From contig JAICJH010000003.1 in the NCBI GenBank assembly GCA_025928545.1, forward strand, positions 124,001-188,000: a DNA stretch of 64,000 nucleotides. The letters run 5' to 3'. The position numbers and the translations under genes were made by a program. Shown here piece after piece: positions 15,973 to 24,938 of the stretch. Position 1 is the first letter of the stretch. Every line of letters begins with the position of its first letter. The notes beneath the pieces are model-generated. The model saw only the letters and a program-made list of their open reading frames with translations. It did not search any database and was not told the DNA's origin. The DNA comes from Bryobacteraceae bacterium (lineage in GTDB: Bacteria; Acidobacteriota; Terriglobia; Bryobacterales; Bryobacteraceae).

Positions 15973-17812
15973 TTTCAGTTCCCTCGAACGCGGCCGCTTC
16001 AGTTATGTGCCGGTGGTGCCCGGACGCATGGAATTTGCGATCGAGGTGCGGCGGCGGATTCTTGCGGAGCGGCCGGAAGTCGTGGCTATTGAATTACCCG
16101 AAACGCTGGAGGATCTGTATCTCGATGCCATCCGCCGCCTGCCTCAGATATCGGTCATTTTTTATAACGACACAACGTTAGGCGGAAAGGCTGCGGAATC
16201 GGTGTATTCTCAGCGGGCGGATGAGGACCGCTCGGTCTATCTCCCGGTGGAGCCGGCCGATCCTTTTGTGGAAGCGATTCGTTCTGCGCAGGAAATCGGC
16301 GCCCGTGTCGTTTTCGCCGATCCGGATTCCACGGAGCGTCCCCACGTGCCCGATACCTATCCGGATTCCTTTGCCCTGAAGACGATTACCCACCGGGAAT
16401 ATGTGGAGGCGTATCGTCTTTATCCCGCTACGCGAACCCCTGCCCTTGAGGAGTTTTCGCAGGCCGTTGCGTGGAAGTTGCAGGGAGCCGATCCCACGGC
16501 GCGCGTGATGGTGGTTATTTCGCTGAACATGCTCGATCCCATTCTCGACGCCATGGAGAGTCCGCAACAGGAGCCTTCCAGGCGCAGGCGCGAAGAACTG
16601 CGGATCGTCAATCCACATCCGGATTGTCTGGGTGAAATTACTTCGGAGTATCCCTGGCTCCAGGAACGTTACGAACGGTTCCGAGACGCCATGATGGAGC
16701 CGGAAATGGTGGACCGCCACCGCGTGCAGCTGGCTCTGTTCCGTGAAGCCGGCCAGTCCTATGAGATTAATACCGGCGAAAAACTGCATGCCTGGCAGAA
16801 TCGCCTGCTCGCTAAATACAGCCGCAATCTCGCAGTGATCAGCCGCGATCTGGCAGCCACGTTATTCGATCTGACGATTGCCGCCCGCTCCATTGTGGAT
16901 GAGAACTTTGCGTGGGAAGTCTGGGAAATGGCATCCCGTTACGGTCCGCAACAGACCGCGAGCGATATCCAGACCGTCAACATCTCGGGCGACGAGGTCT
17001 GGCTGAACACGCGAAGGATTCGTCTTCGCCGCCGCCTGCCCAGTACCAAACGGCGCATGGGCCGGCTCGGTCTAAAACCGCGAAAGAAGGAGCAGTTCCC
17101 GGGCGAATGGGCGAGTGAACTGAACGGCGCCAATATCTGCTCGTATCCACCCGAGGACATGGTAATTGAGAATTTCGGCCGCTTCCTGAAGAAGAAAGGG
17201 AAGAGTGTGCTGTCGGAAGAGCGGACCACAGTGGAGCCGTTCACGTCGTCACTGCTTGACGGAGTGGATCTCAGGGAGACGATCCGCAACTGGCATGAGG
17301 GCAAGATCTTCGTGCGCAATATTCAAAAGGTTCACGGCGAAGTCGGGTCCGTGGTGGTGATCTTCGATGACGATCGCGACGGCCGTTACAGCTACCTGAC
17401 GACTTGGCTCGGTGAGCACCAGAACGAATCGGACATGGCGTTCTACTCAACCGCGCCGTTCGATCATCTGATTGGCCCGGGCATCGGACGGGCGGAGTAC
17501 GGCGGGTTTCTGATGAGCCTGCCCGCCCGCCGAATGTACGATGTGTGGGCCGATCCCGATTACGATTTCGCGGAGACGAAAGCGGAGAGGCTGTTGCTGG
17601 CCGGATTGGACTATTCCATCCAGAAGTATGTGGTGTATGTGGCGGCGAAGCCCCCCCGCTCCGTTTTTCGCAATGTTGCAGCGCGGTTTGGCCGGACGAT
17701 TGTTTATGTGCCGATCGGGCAATTGTCTCCGGTGACTATGAAGAAGATACGCGTCGTTCACGTGCTGGATGGCTATGATAAGCGCGCCATAGCCAAAGAC
17801 ATCATCTGGTAA
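15941..17812 (+). CDS. Unknown large partner of the AAA+ ATPase, possibly TraB/EreA-like
   Basis: A 623-residue cytoplasmic protein. The ATG at 15941 is preceded by a very strong ribosome site (GAGGAGG at 15925-15931, 9-base spacing) inside the end of the ATPase gene. The N-terminal 100 residues (EFAIEVRRRILAERP, then VVAIELPETL and ISVIFYND) look like a TraB/EreA-type alpha/beta unit in which parental Glu residues follow a hydrophobic strand; this is a weak inference. The middle holds basic Arg-rich helices (RRIRLRRRLPSTKRRMGRL, residues ~360-378). The C-terminal third contains VVVIFDDDRDGRYSYLTTWL and a late alpha/beta stretch. There is no signal peptide or membrane segment. I do not recognise a characterised homologue. 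MoxR-like ATPases paired with large non-VWA partners are known from predicted regulatory or conflict modules. Confidence 0.75.
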   Translation: MPDPTGPSLPDFSSLERGRFSYVPVVPGRMEFAIEVRRRILAERPEVVAIELPETLEDLYLDAIRRLPQISVIFYNDTTLGGKAAESVYSQRADEDRSVYLPVEPADPFVEAIRSAQEIGARVVFADPDSTERPHVPDTYPDSFALKTITHREYVEAYRLYPATRTPALEEFSQAVAWKLQGADPTARVMVVISLNMLDPILDAMESPQQEPSRRRREELRIVNPHPDCLGEITSEYPWLQERYERFRDAMMEPEMVDRHRVQLALFREAGQSYEINTGEKLHAWQNRLLAKYSRNLAVISRDLAATLFDLTIAARSIVDENFAWEVWEMASRYGPQQTASDIQTVNISGDEVWLNTRRIRLRRRLPSTKRRMGRLGLKPRKKEQFPGEWASELNGANICSYPPEDMVIENFGRFLKKKGKSVLSEERTTVEPFTSSLLDGVDLRETIRNWHEGKIFVRNIQKVHGEVGSVVVIFDDDRDGRYSYLTTWLGEHQNESDMAFYSTAPFDHLIGPGIGRAEYGGFLMSLPARRMYDVWADPDYDFAETKAERLLLAGLDYSIQKYVVYVAAKPPRSVFRNVAARFGRTIVYVPIGQLSPVTMKKIRVVHVLDGYDKRAIAKDIIW

Positions 17813-17908
17813 AACACTCCCGCGGCTCGGCTGGCAATGCCGATGTTCTGTAGGATTTCACACGCTCCCCCGCTTCCGTTCGGCCGCGCGCGGCGCTACT
17901 ATTTGGGC

Positions 17909-18445
17909 ATGGCACAGATGGTACACGGCGTGGATCCGGCCAACAACGAAGCACTTGCCGAACTGGAGCGCAAGTCAGGACCGAATAATTTCTTTCGCGC
18001 GATGGCTTACAAGCCAGACGTGATGGGACACTTCTCGAAAATGTATGGTTCCATCATGGGGCCAGGTTCGGTGGACCGCAGAGTGAAGGAAATAGTCTAC
18101 CTGGCTGTTTCCACTGTGAACGAATGCCGCTACTGCACCGCGGCGCATTTAACAGGAGCGCGTAAGGCGGGTCTCTCCGAGCGTGAAATCGAGGACATCG
18201 AAAGCGAGACTAACCAGAGTTTCTCCCGCGCAGAGCAAGCCGCGCTGCATTACGCCCGCGAAATGACGCGCGCCTGTGCCGATGAATCCGAGACCCGCGA
18301 CCACCTTCAGCAATTCTTCAGCGAGGAACAACTGGTGGAACTGACGCTCGTGATCGCGCTGGCGAACTTCACCAATCGTTTCAACAACGGCCTGGACGTT
18401 CAGGTGGAAAACGAGACAACGGTGACTACGCCTGTTGCGCGATAA
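17909..18445 (+). CDS. AhpD-like / carboxymuconolactone decarboxylase family protein
   Basis: A 178-residue protein starting at ATG 17909; a longer in-frame start at 17837 gives an unrelated leader. The all-helical AhpD fold is indicated by the redox motif NECRYCTAAH (Cys-x-x-Cys with downstream His). In this family it carries peroxidase or thiol-disulfide activity. Flanking landmarks are VDRRVKEIVYLAVS before it and VELTLVIALANFTNRFNNGL near the C-terminus, both typical of uncharacterised peroxidase-related enzymes. A cytoplasmic antioxidant role is the likeliest. It is followed after 6 bp by the RNA methylase gene, so the two may be co-transcribed. Confidence 0.85.
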   Translation: MAQMVHGVDPANNEALAELERKSGPNNFFRAMAYKPDVMGHFSKMYGSIMGPGSVDRRVKEIVYLAVSTVNECRYCTAAHLTGARKAGLSEREIEDIESETNQSFSRAEQAALHYAREMTRACADESETRDHLQQFFSEEQLVELTLVIALANFTNRFNNGLDVQVENETTVTTPVAR

Positions 18446-18451
18446 TCGGGC

Positions 18452-19162
18452 TTGGCCGTCCTCATTGGTTTTCATCCCGTAGCTGAAGCTTTGCGCGCAA
18501 AGCGCCCCCTGGAACGTGTTCTTGTGGCCCGCGGCCTGGGCGGTGGCCGCGTGCAGGAAGTGATCGATTTGGCGCGCGGTACCGGCACGCCGGTCCGCTT
18601 CGAGGATCGTGGAGCGATGGATCGCCTTGCGGGCGTCAAGTCGCATCAGGGAATCATTGCCCTGGGTTCCGAAAAGCAGTATGCGGAGCTGGAACAGGTG
18701 GCTCCTCATTCGCCCCTGATTGTGGTGCTGGATGGCGTGGAAGATCCGCACAACCTGGGCGCCATCGTCCGCACCGCGCATGCAGCGGGCGCAGGAGCGG
18801 TAGTGATCGCCGAACGCCGCGCGGCCGGGCTCACGGAAACTGTGGCCAAAGCGGCGGCAGGCGCGCTCGAGCACTTGCCGGTGGTTCGCGCCACTAACAT
18901 CAATCAGACGCTCCGCTCGCTGAAGGACATGGGTTATTTCGTGTACGGCCTGGACGAGCGCGGCGAGACAAACTATGATGCCGTCAAATTCGCCGATCAC
19001 ACTGTGATCGTTATGGGCGGCGAGGGCAAAGGGCTGCACGATCTGGTCAAGAAGAATTGCGACATGCTGGTGAAGATTCCCATGGCGGGCAAGATCGCGT
19101 CCCTGAATGTATCGGTGGCCGCCGGTATCACACTATTCGCCTGGGCTAAATCCCGCGCCTGA
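18452..19162 (+). CDS. rlmB: 23S rRNA 2'-O-methyltransferase, SpoU/RlmB type
   Basis: A 236-residue protein starting at TTG 18452; no ATG or GTG fits. An N-terminal substrate-binding domain (GFHPVAEALRAKRPLERV, KSHQGIIA) is followed by the SPOUT trefoil-knot domain with its three motifs: LDGVEDPHNLGAIVRTAHAAG, VIVMGGEGKGL and VKIPMAGKIASLNVSVAAGI. RlmB methylates the ribose of G2251 in 23S rRNA with S-adenosylmethionine; length and motif order match that family. Closely related tRNA/rRNA methylases cannot be fully excluded. Its 3' end overlaps the convergent hydrolase gene by 30 bp. Confidence 0.88.
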   Translation: MAVLIGFHPVAEALRAKRPLERVLVARGLGGGRVQEVIDLARGTGTPVRFEDRGAMDRLAGVKSHQGIIALGSEKQYAELEQVAPHSPLIVVLDGVEDPHNLGAIVRTAHAAGAGAVVIAERRAAGLTETVAKAAAGALEHLPVVRATNINQTLRSLKDMGYFVYGLDERGETNYDAVKFADHTVIVMGGEGKGLHDLVKKNCDMLVKIPMAGKIASLNVSVAAGITLFAWAKSRA

Positions 19163-19810
19163 GAAGTGCGCCTCTAGGAACTCCGAGGCCGGTTCCAGAA
19201 GCTCGGCCGCCCACTCATGTCCGCCATTCATTTCCAGAGCACTGACCTTCACATTGCAATTCAGAAGACGCTGCGTGTCGTTGGCGAACTGGGCACGAGG
19301 GTAGAGGTCGTCCGACTTCCCGCGAGCCATTAACACTCCCGACAACGTCTTCAGTTGGTCGGCCGTAATTTCAGGTGGAACATCTCCGCCTGCGGCGATC
19401 ACGGCTGCAGGGCCGCCCTGCCACTGAACCGCCGCGCGAAACGCCATCGCTACCCCCTGGGAAAAACCCGCGAACACAACTGAAGCCTGCGTGGAGCATT
19501 CAGCCCGGACGGCATCGAGACACGCCGCCACATACGCTGCGTTGTCGGCGATTGCCTGTTCGCGATCCTGGCGCGTCATCCAGCTCGCCACCACAAGATT
19601 TGCTTTCCGCTGGTAGAACCGGTGCAGCGCCTGGATTGAGACTATGACCCAACGGCTGCTTCCGGGAATCGACTTCAGGCGTTCCAGCTGTGCCTCGGCG
19701 TTTTCCGCATAGCCATGAAAGCCGACGAGCACGGGGGCCGGGCCGGGGCTGGCTGCGGGAATCACCAGGTAACGTCCGTGGATCGTGGTTCGTATGCTGC
19801 GTTCGGTCAC
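19133..19810 (-). CDS. Alpha/beta hydrolase, phospholipase/carboxylesterase type
   Basis: A 225-residue cytoplasmic protein starting at GTG 19810. It has the alpha/beta hydrolase core in the order expected for the small carboxylesterase family: oxyanion region LVGFHGYAENAE, nucleophile motif GFSQG (Ser117), acid region MARGKSDDLYP and catalytic His in MNGGHEW. The substrate cannot be read; related proteins hydrolyse short-chain esters or lysophospholipids. It is transcribed against rlmB with overlapping ends and diverges from the thiolase gene. Confidence 0.83.
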   Translation of the reverse strand: MTERSIRTTIHGRYLVIPAASPGPAPVLVGFHGYAENAEAQLERLKSIPGSSRWVIVSIQALHRFYQRKANLVVASWMTRQDREQAIADNAAYVAACLDAVRAECSTQASVVFAGFSQGVAMAFRAAVQWQGGPAAVIAAGGDVPPEITADQLKTLSGVLMARGKSDDLYPRAQFANDTQRLLNCNVKVSALEMNGGHEWAAELLEPASEFLEAHFSGAGFSPGE

Positions 19811-19871
19811 CAGCCCATGCTAACGCCTGCACCGCTGGTGAATGTGCGACATTGAATCTGGAGCCCGTTCC

Positions 19872-21050
19872 ATGCCAGAAGCGGTTATCGTCGATTGCCT
19901 CCGCACCGCGGTCGCCAAAGCGCCCCGCGGCGCTCTCAGAAATACGCGGCCGGATGACCTGGCAGCCACCGTGATTCGTGCGCTGCTGGACAAGTATCCT
20001 CAGGTTTCTCCCGATGAGGTCGAAGACGTAATTCTGGGCTGTGCGATGCCCGAAGCGGAGTCCGGTTCCAACATGGCCCGCATTGCCGGTTTGCGCGCCG
20101 GATTACCGGACAGCGTTCCGGGAATTACGATCAACAGATTCTGTAGTTCCGGCCTTCAGGCGATCGCCCTTGCTGCCAATCAGATCCGGTCCGGCGCCGC
20201 GCGGATCCTTATTGCCGGCGGCAGCGAATCGATGAGCATGATTCCGTTTGCCGGGAATAATCCGGCACCGAATCCGTGGCTGGCTGCTCATCATCCCGAG
20301 GTTTACATGAGCATGGGTCTCACGGCCGAGCGTCTGCGCAGCCGCTATAACGTGAACCGCGAAGATGCCGACTCGTTCGCCCTGCGAAGCCATCAAAATG
20401 CCTTGCGCGCTCAGGCCGAAGGCAAGTTCGATGCCGAAATCGTGCCGGTGCGTGTGGAGTCCACCATCCTGAATGGCGGCCCGAAACCGGAGCACGTGGA
20501 AAGCGTCTTCGATCGCGATGAAGGGCCCCGCGCCGATACGACCCTGGAAGCGCTTGCGAAACTGAAACCGGTTTTCCAGATGGATGGGACGGTGACGGCC
20601 GGAAACTCCTCGCAAACCAGCGATGGCGCGGCGGCAGCACTGGTCATGTCGGATGTGAAAGCCAAACAGCTGGGGCTCAGGCCGATCGCGCGTTTCGTCA
20701 GTTTCGCAACCGCCGGCGTGCCTCCCGAGATTATGGGAATCGGTCCCGTGGTGGCAATCCCGAAGGCCCTGGCGATGGCGGGCCTGAAGCTTGATCACAT
20801 CGGTTTGTTTGAGCTCAACGAAGCCTTTGCAGCGCAGGCTCTGGCAGTGATTCGCACAGCCGGACTCGATATCGATAAGGTGAATGTCAACGGCGGCGCG
20901 CTCGCCCTGGGCCATCCCCTCGGCTGCACCGGAGCGAAACTGACCGCGACGATCCTGCGAGAAATGCAGCGGCGCGATCTGCGGTATGGAATGGTGACGA
21001 TGTGCGTAGGCGGCGGCCAGGGCGCCGCGGGGATCTTTGAACTCTTATGA
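19872..21050 (+). CDS. fadA: Acetyl-CoA acyltransferase (thiolase)
   Basis: A 392-residue protein from ATG 19872; an ATG 30 bp earlier (19842) adds ten residues with no family match. It has all thiolase landmarks: acyl-accepting Cys91 in [26 protein letters not shown], the [11 protein letters not shown]is region, and the C-terminal [13 protein letters not shown] with the second catalytic Cys. It catalyses the last step of fatty-acid beta-oxidation, or the reverse condensation of acetyl-CoA. The stop overlaps the acyl-CoA dehydrogenase start (ATGA), which supports a degradative role. The gene symbol is by role; fadI or thlA would fit the sequence equally well. Confidence 0.88.
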   Translation: MPEAVIVDCLRTAVAKAPRGALRNTRPDDLAATVIRALLDKYPQVSPDEVEDVILGCAMPEAESGSNMARIAGLRAGLPDSVPGITINRFCSSGLQAIALAANQIRSGAARILIAGGSESMSMIPFAGNNPAPNPWLAAHHPEVYMSMGLTAERLRSRYNVNREDADSFALRSHQNALRAQAEGKFDAEIVPVRVESTILNGGPKPEHVESVFDRDEGPRADTTLEALAKLKPVFQMDGTVTAGNSSQTSDGAAAALVMSDVKAKQLGLRPIARFVSFATAGVPPEIMGIGPVVAIPKALAMAGLKLDHIGLFELNEAFAAQALAVIRTAGLDIDKVNVNGGALALGHPLGCTGAKLTATILREMQRRDLRYGMVTMCVGGGQGAAGIFELL

Positions 21051-22783
21051 AATATACAGGTGGTTCGTTCCTGATCGAAGAGCACCCGGCGAGTGCTGTC
21101 TTCACGCCCGCGGATCTCACCGAAGAACATAAAGCGATAGCGCGTACGGCGCGCGAGTTTTTCGATCGCGAAGTGGCTCCCAACGCCGATGCGGTGTTGC
21201 ACGGCGATCTCGATCTGGCCGTCGCGGTACTCCGCAAAGCCGCATCGCTGGGGCTCGAAGCCATCCTCACGCCCGAGCGTTACGGCGGAATGGAAATGGA
21301 TATGACGTCGGTGATGGTGGTCGCCGAGCAGATTGCGGGCGATGGATCGTTCGCCGGCTGGCACGGGGCGCATGCCGGAATCGGCACGTTGCCGCTCCTG
21401 CTTTTCGGCACCGATGAGCAGAAAGAGAAATATCTGCCCCGACTTTCGTCCTGCGAGTTCGTGGCGGCGTATTGCCTGACGGAACCTCAGACCGGTTCCG
21501 ACGCCATGGCGATCAAAACCCGGGCTGACCTCTCGGCGGACGGCCGGCACTACGTGCTGAACGGCCAGAAGATGTGGATCACGAATGGCGGTAAAGCGGA
21601 TTTCTTCACCGTCTTCGCCAAGATCAATGGTGAGCAGTTTTCAGCTTTCCTGGTCGAGCGTGCCTTCGCCGGTGTCTCCAGTGGCGCTGAAGAAAAGAAG
21701 ATGGGGATCAAAGGCAGTTCCACCACTCCCGTCTTCTTCGATAACGTGCAGGTGCCTGTCGGGAATCTGCTGGGCGAACCGGGGCGCGGCCACATCATTG
21801 CGTTCAACATCCTGAATATCGGGCGGCTTAAGCTGGGGCCGTTTGCGGTTGGCGCGGCGAAGAATGTTCTGGCGGTGTCTTTGGCGTACGCCAAACAACG
21901 CAAAGCCTTCGGTCATGAGATCGCGGACTTCGGCATGATTCAGCACAAGCTCGCCGAAATGGCGATACGGCTGTTCGCCGCGGAATCCGTGGCTTACCGC
22001 GTAGAGGGCATGATTTCAGACCACCTGACTGACTTTTCGTGGACTGAGCCGGACGCCGCGAAACGCATGATGAAAGCGGTGGAGGAATTCGCCGCCGAAT
22101 GCTCCATCGTGAAGGTGTACGCGTCGGAAATGCTGGATTACGCCGTCGATGAGGGTGTTCAGATCCACGGCGGGTACGGCTTTCATCAGGATTATGCCGT
22201 CGAAAAAGCGTACCGCGATTCGCGCATCAACCGGATTTTTGAAGGCACCAACGAAATTAACCGGCTCCTGGTTACGGGCATGCTTCTGAAGCGCGCGCAA
22301 CAGGGCCGCCTGGGCCTGGTGAAGGCGGCGAAGGGCCTCATGGATGAGATTCTGGCCGGGCCGGCTCTATCGGCGGACACTGACTCGGAAGAGAGACGTC
22401 TGGTGCGTAACGCCAAGAAGATTGCCTTGCTTTTGCTCGGCAGCGCCTTTGAAAAATTCGGGGCGGCGATGGAACAACAACAGGAAGTCATGGCCGGTAT
22501 TGCCGACGTCGTTATGGAAAGGCTCGCCATGGAATCCGCGATGCTTCGGGTGGAAAAAACATCCGCCGGGTCCGATATGGCCGCGGTACTCCTGCGCGAT
22601 TGCATGACGCGGGTGGAAGCATTCGCAAGACCCGTGTTGGCCGCTTGCGGCGAAGGCGATGCGCTTCGCTCGAAGATGACAGTGCTGCGGCGTTTCGCGA
22701 AGCATGAGCCGGTGGATTCCATCGCAATCAGGCGGCGCATCGCCGGACGCCTGCTCGCAGCCGGCCACTATGTCGCCGTCTGA
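21047..22783 (+). CDS. fadE: Acyl-CoA dehydrogenase
   Basis: A 578-residue FAD enzyme of the larger (FadE/VLCAD-like) acyl-CoA dehydrogenase class. The sequence shows the helical N-terminal domain, [12 protein letters not shown] and [12 protein letters not shown] of the beta domain, the [18 protein letters not shown] region, and catalytic Glu399 in [11 protein letters not shown]. About 170 extra C-terminal helical residues distinguish it from the 380-residue class. It introduces the trans-2 double bond in fatty acyl-CoA, passing electrons to EtfBA; etfBA genes lie at 53946-55681. It overlaps the upstream thiolase (4 bp) and the downstream kinase (14 bp), so the three form an operon. Confidence 0.92.
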   Translation: MKYTGGSFLIEEHPASAVFTPADLTEEHKAIARTAREFFDREVAPNADAVLHGDLDLAVAVLRKAASLGLEAILTPERYGGMEMDMTSVMVVAEQIAGDGSFAGWHGAHAGIGTLPLLLFGTDEQKEKYLPRLSSCEFVAAYCLTEPQTGSDAMAIKTRADLSADGRHYVLNGQKMWITNGGKADFFTVFAKINGEQFSAFLVERAFAGVSSGAEEKKMGIKGSSTTPVFFDNVQVPVGNLLGEPGRGHIIAFNILNIGRLKLGPFAVGAAKNVLAVSLAYAKQRKAFGHEIADFGMIQHKLAEMAIRLFAAESVAYRVEGMISDHLTDFSWTEPDAAKRMMKAVEEFAAECSIVKVYASEMLDYAVDEGVQIHGGYGFHQDYAVEKAYRDSRINRIFEGTNEINRLLVTGMLLKRAQQGRLGLVKAAKGLMDEILAGPALSADTDSEERRLVRNAKKIALLLLGSAFEKFGAAMEQQQEVMAGIADVVMERLAMESAMLRVEKTSAGSDMAAVLLRDCMTRVEAFARPVLAACGEGDALRSKMTVLRRFAKHEPVDSIAIRRRIAGRLLAAGHYVAV

Positions 22784-23267
22784 GGAGCCGCGGCCGAAAA
22801 TCGTTGTCGCGGTCGGATTGCCTGGTTCGGGGAAATCCACTTACTTTGCGAACCGCGGCCTGAATGCGATTTCGAGCGACGCCATTCGCCTGCAGCTTGT
22901 GGATGATCAGACGGACCAAACGATTCACCACCGTGTTTTCGCCACTGCCCGCTACGTGTTGCAGCAACGACTGGATCTGAAGCGCCCCGTCACCTGTATC
23001 GACGCGACAAATCTGACCATTTGGGATCGACAGGTCTGGGTGCAGATCGCCCGCAGGAATAGCTGCGCCATCGAAGCGCTTTATTTCGACGTGCCGCTGG
23101 AGATCTGCAAAGCGCGCAACGCCACGCGCGGCCGGATCGTTCCCGAAGCCGCCATGGATCTGATGGCAGCGAAACTCGAGCCACCCACGCTTGGGGAAGG
23201 CTTCGAACGCGTCGAGGTGATCACGCTCGATTCAGACAGTCAGCCAGGCGGGAAACGCCTTCTCTGA
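22770..23267 (+). CDS. P-loop kinase, polynucleotide-kinase-like (AAA_33)
   Basis: A 165-residue protein from ATG 22770, inside the end of the acyl-CoA dehydrogenase gene. It begins with a Walker A motif (VGLPGSGKST, residues ~15-24), followed by ISSDAIR and later IDATNLT and the ICKARNATRGR lid region. This is the pattern of small ATP-dependent kinases of the T4 polynucleotide kinase/ zeta-toxin-like AAA_33 group. The substrate is unknown and could be a nucleic-acid end or a small metabolite. It is translationally coupled to the fatty-acid genes, with no obvious functional link. Its 3' end overlaps the convergent aminotransferase by 47 bp. Confidence 0.8.
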   Translation: MSPSEEPRPKIVVAVGLPGSGKSTYFANRGLNAISSDAIRLQLVDDQTDQTIHHRVFATARYVLQQRLDLKRPVTCIDATNLTIWDRQVWVQIARRNSCAIEALYFDVPLEICKARNATRGRIVPEAAMDLMAAKLEPPTLGEGFERVEVITLDSDSQPGGKRLL

Positions 23268-24360
23268 AGTCATCGACCTTCGAAAGCAGGCTGAGCACCA
23301 GGTAGCCGGAGCCTTCGAAATCGTAGAAATAACCGGGCTGAACCAGCACGTCATGTTCGCAAAGCAATCGTTCAGCCAGTTCGTCGCCGTGGTTGTGCAT
23401 GGCGATCGCGTACCAGCCCGCTTCCACATCCAGCGTGCGAATTCCGGAGTGCCGCAGCACTTCGAGATTCCCCTTCACCCGTTGCAGGATTTGTCGTTGA
23501 ACCGGCTCGCGCAAAGCCAGCAGAGCAGGCAGCCCGCATTGCACCGGAGTTCCGGCGGAAAGATAGGTATCGGCGATCAACTCCAGGCGTTGCATGGCCT
23601 CGCGAACCAGGTCGCCGGGACCGTTCGCAATCATCCATGCCAGCTTCATCTGGGGCAGGCCGACCGCTTTTGACAGACCATGCAGGGTAAAGGTCAGAGC
23701 TTCGCTCACTCCGCTCAGCGTCAGGGCGCTCTCGCTTCGCGGGGAAATAGTGTAGTCGCGGAAGACTTCGTCCGAAATGATTGCCAGTCCCTGGCTGGCG
23801 CACAACCCGGACAGCTCAGCCAATTCGTGGCTGGCAACAAAGTGCCCCGTCGGGTTATTGGGATTTACGAGAACAATGGCACGGGTCTTCCCGTTCAGCG
23901 CTTTCCGGAGAGTATGAAAGTCGATGCACCAGGCGCCGTGGTCGTAAAAAAGCTGATAGCGCCGGACTGTGACCGACTCGAGGGCGGCGAGATACTCGAA
24001 CAGCGGGTAGGAAGGGCTCGGCACCAGAATCTCGTCGCCTGGGTTGCAAAGCAGCTTGAAGAGCCAAGAATAAGCCTCGCTGGTGCTCGCAGTCATCACG
24101 ACCGCTTCCACCGATGACGCGGAGTACTCCCTGGCAATGAGCTCGCGCGCGGCCGGCAATCCGAATGGCTCAGGCTCGTATGTGACGGCGCGCGCATCGG
24201 TCAGTGCCTGAAGAAAGCCATCCGGATAAACGATACCGGCATGCGTCGGGTTGGATTCCGTCAGATCGATCACGCGGGCGCCTGCGATGCGCCTGGCCTC
24301 AAGCGCCAGCGAAAGGGCATTGGTCTGAATACCGTGCGGAAGTCGCGAGGAGAAGTTCAA
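23221..24360 (-). CDS. PLP-dependent aminotransferase, class I/II
   Basis: A 379-residue fold-type I enzyme starting at TTG 24360, overlapping the upstream stop (TTGA). Family landmarks are ESNPTHAG near the N-terminus, VNPNNPTGH, ISDEVFRDY and the Schiff-base Lys231 in LHGLSKAVGLPQMKLAW. These fit alanine/aspartate-type aminotransferases that take 2-oxoglutarate or pyruvate as amino acceptors. The exact substrate cannot be set from sequence. It is coupled to the gamma-glutamylcyclotransferase-like gene, which hints at glutamate-related metabolism, and it runs convergently into the kinase gene. Confidence 0.88.
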   Translation of the reverse strand: MNFSSRLPHGIQTNALSLALEARRIAGARVIDLTESNPTHAGIVYPDGFLQALTDARAVTYEPEPFGLPAARELIAREYSASSVEAVVMTASTSEAYSWLFKLLCNPGDEILVPSPSYPLFEYLAALESVTVRRYQLFYDHGAWCIDFHTLRKALNGKTRAIVLVNPNNPTGHFVASHELAELSGLCASQGLAIISDEVFRDYTISPRSESALTLSGVSEALTFTLHGLSKAVGLPQMKLAWMIANGPGDLVREAMQRLELIADTYLSAGTPVQCGLPALLALREPVQRQILQRVKGNLEVLRHSGIRTLDVEAGWYAIAMHNHGDELAERLLCEHDVLVQPGYFYDFEGSGYLVLSLLSKVDDFREGVSRLADCLNRA

Positions 24361-24722
24361 AATGCGAAGAAGTCTCCCGTTTCGATTCGCCGATCAGGTT
24401 CGACATTCCCGGTAAAGATGTAGATCCACGCTTTGGACTGACTCGTTTCGATTACTGCTCTCAGGTAGGCCGGACCCTCATACGCATCCAATTGCGCGAG
24501 AGTCGATTCGGGATCCCGCATCCGCCAAAGTTCGCCATACACCAGACCGTCAGGCTCGCTTCGATAACCCGGGTATTCGTCGATCCGATAGATGGACCCC
24601 TGTACCGTCGCCCGACCATGCGACTCCGCCGTTTCGCGCAGGAAGCGCGCGTGGGGATTATCGAATTCGCTGCGCAGCGAACCATAGACAAAAAGATACG
24701 CGGGCGAAAGGGTGTCGGGCAC
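24357..24722 (-). CDS. Gamma-glutamylcyclotransferase-like protein (AIG2/GGCT fold)
   Basis: A 121-residue protein. The GTG at 24722 is the only plausible start; a longer frame extends into the divergent gene and is not protein-like. It begins with the family signature YLFVYGSLR and has the acidic active-site region LDAYEG around residue 85. Enzymes of this fold release 5-oxoproline from gamma-glutamyl peptides or amines, but the family also includes proteins of other activities. The start lies only 24 bp from the divergent amidase-partner gene, so the two promoters overlap. It is coupled to the aminotransferase downstream. Confidence 0.78.
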   Translation of the reverse strand: MPDTLSPAYLFVYGSLRSEFDNPHARFLRETAESHGRATVQGSIYRIDEYPGYRSEPDGLVYGELWRMRDPESTLAQLDAYEGPAYLRAVIETSQSKAWIYIFTGNVEPDRRIETGDFFAF

Positions 24723-24746
24723 GAGCGTCTTATATAGTATGGCGTG

Positions 24747-24938
24747 ATGACAGACTGGAAAGCTCTGGCAGCCGCGCGCTGCCCCGATATCCCCACCGAT
24801 GCCGTGGCCCGCATCGCGCCGTCGCTCGAAGCCCTCGAAAGGGCGTTCACGCCCCTGGCCGCGCAACTGAGGCCTGAGGATGAATCCGCCGTAATCCTGA
24901 CCAATCTGCGGGAACGCACTGGGGACCTCGGCAAATGA
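24747..24938 (+). CDS. Small helical partner of amidase (AtzG/GatC-like)
   Basis: A 63-residue, leucine- and alanine-rich, probably all-helical protein. ATG 24747 is preferred over the adjacent in-frame GTG. Its stop overlaps the amidase start (ATGA). Small helical subunits of this size directly before amidase-signature enzymes are known (GatC with GatA, AtzG with AtzE). The sequence (IPTDAVARIAPSLEALERAF, then LRPEDESAVIL) resembles that group by pattern, not by a clear motif. An accessory or stabilising subunit is inferred. No gatB lies nearby. Confidence 0.6.
   Translation: MTDWKALAAARCPDIPTDAVARIAPSLEALERAFTPLAAQLRPEDESAVILTNLRERTGDLGK

Noticed and set aside
20103..20915. 270-codon minus-strand frame opposite the thiolase gene
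   Set aside because: The sense frame contains all thiolase motifs; the antisense frame has no start signal or domain.
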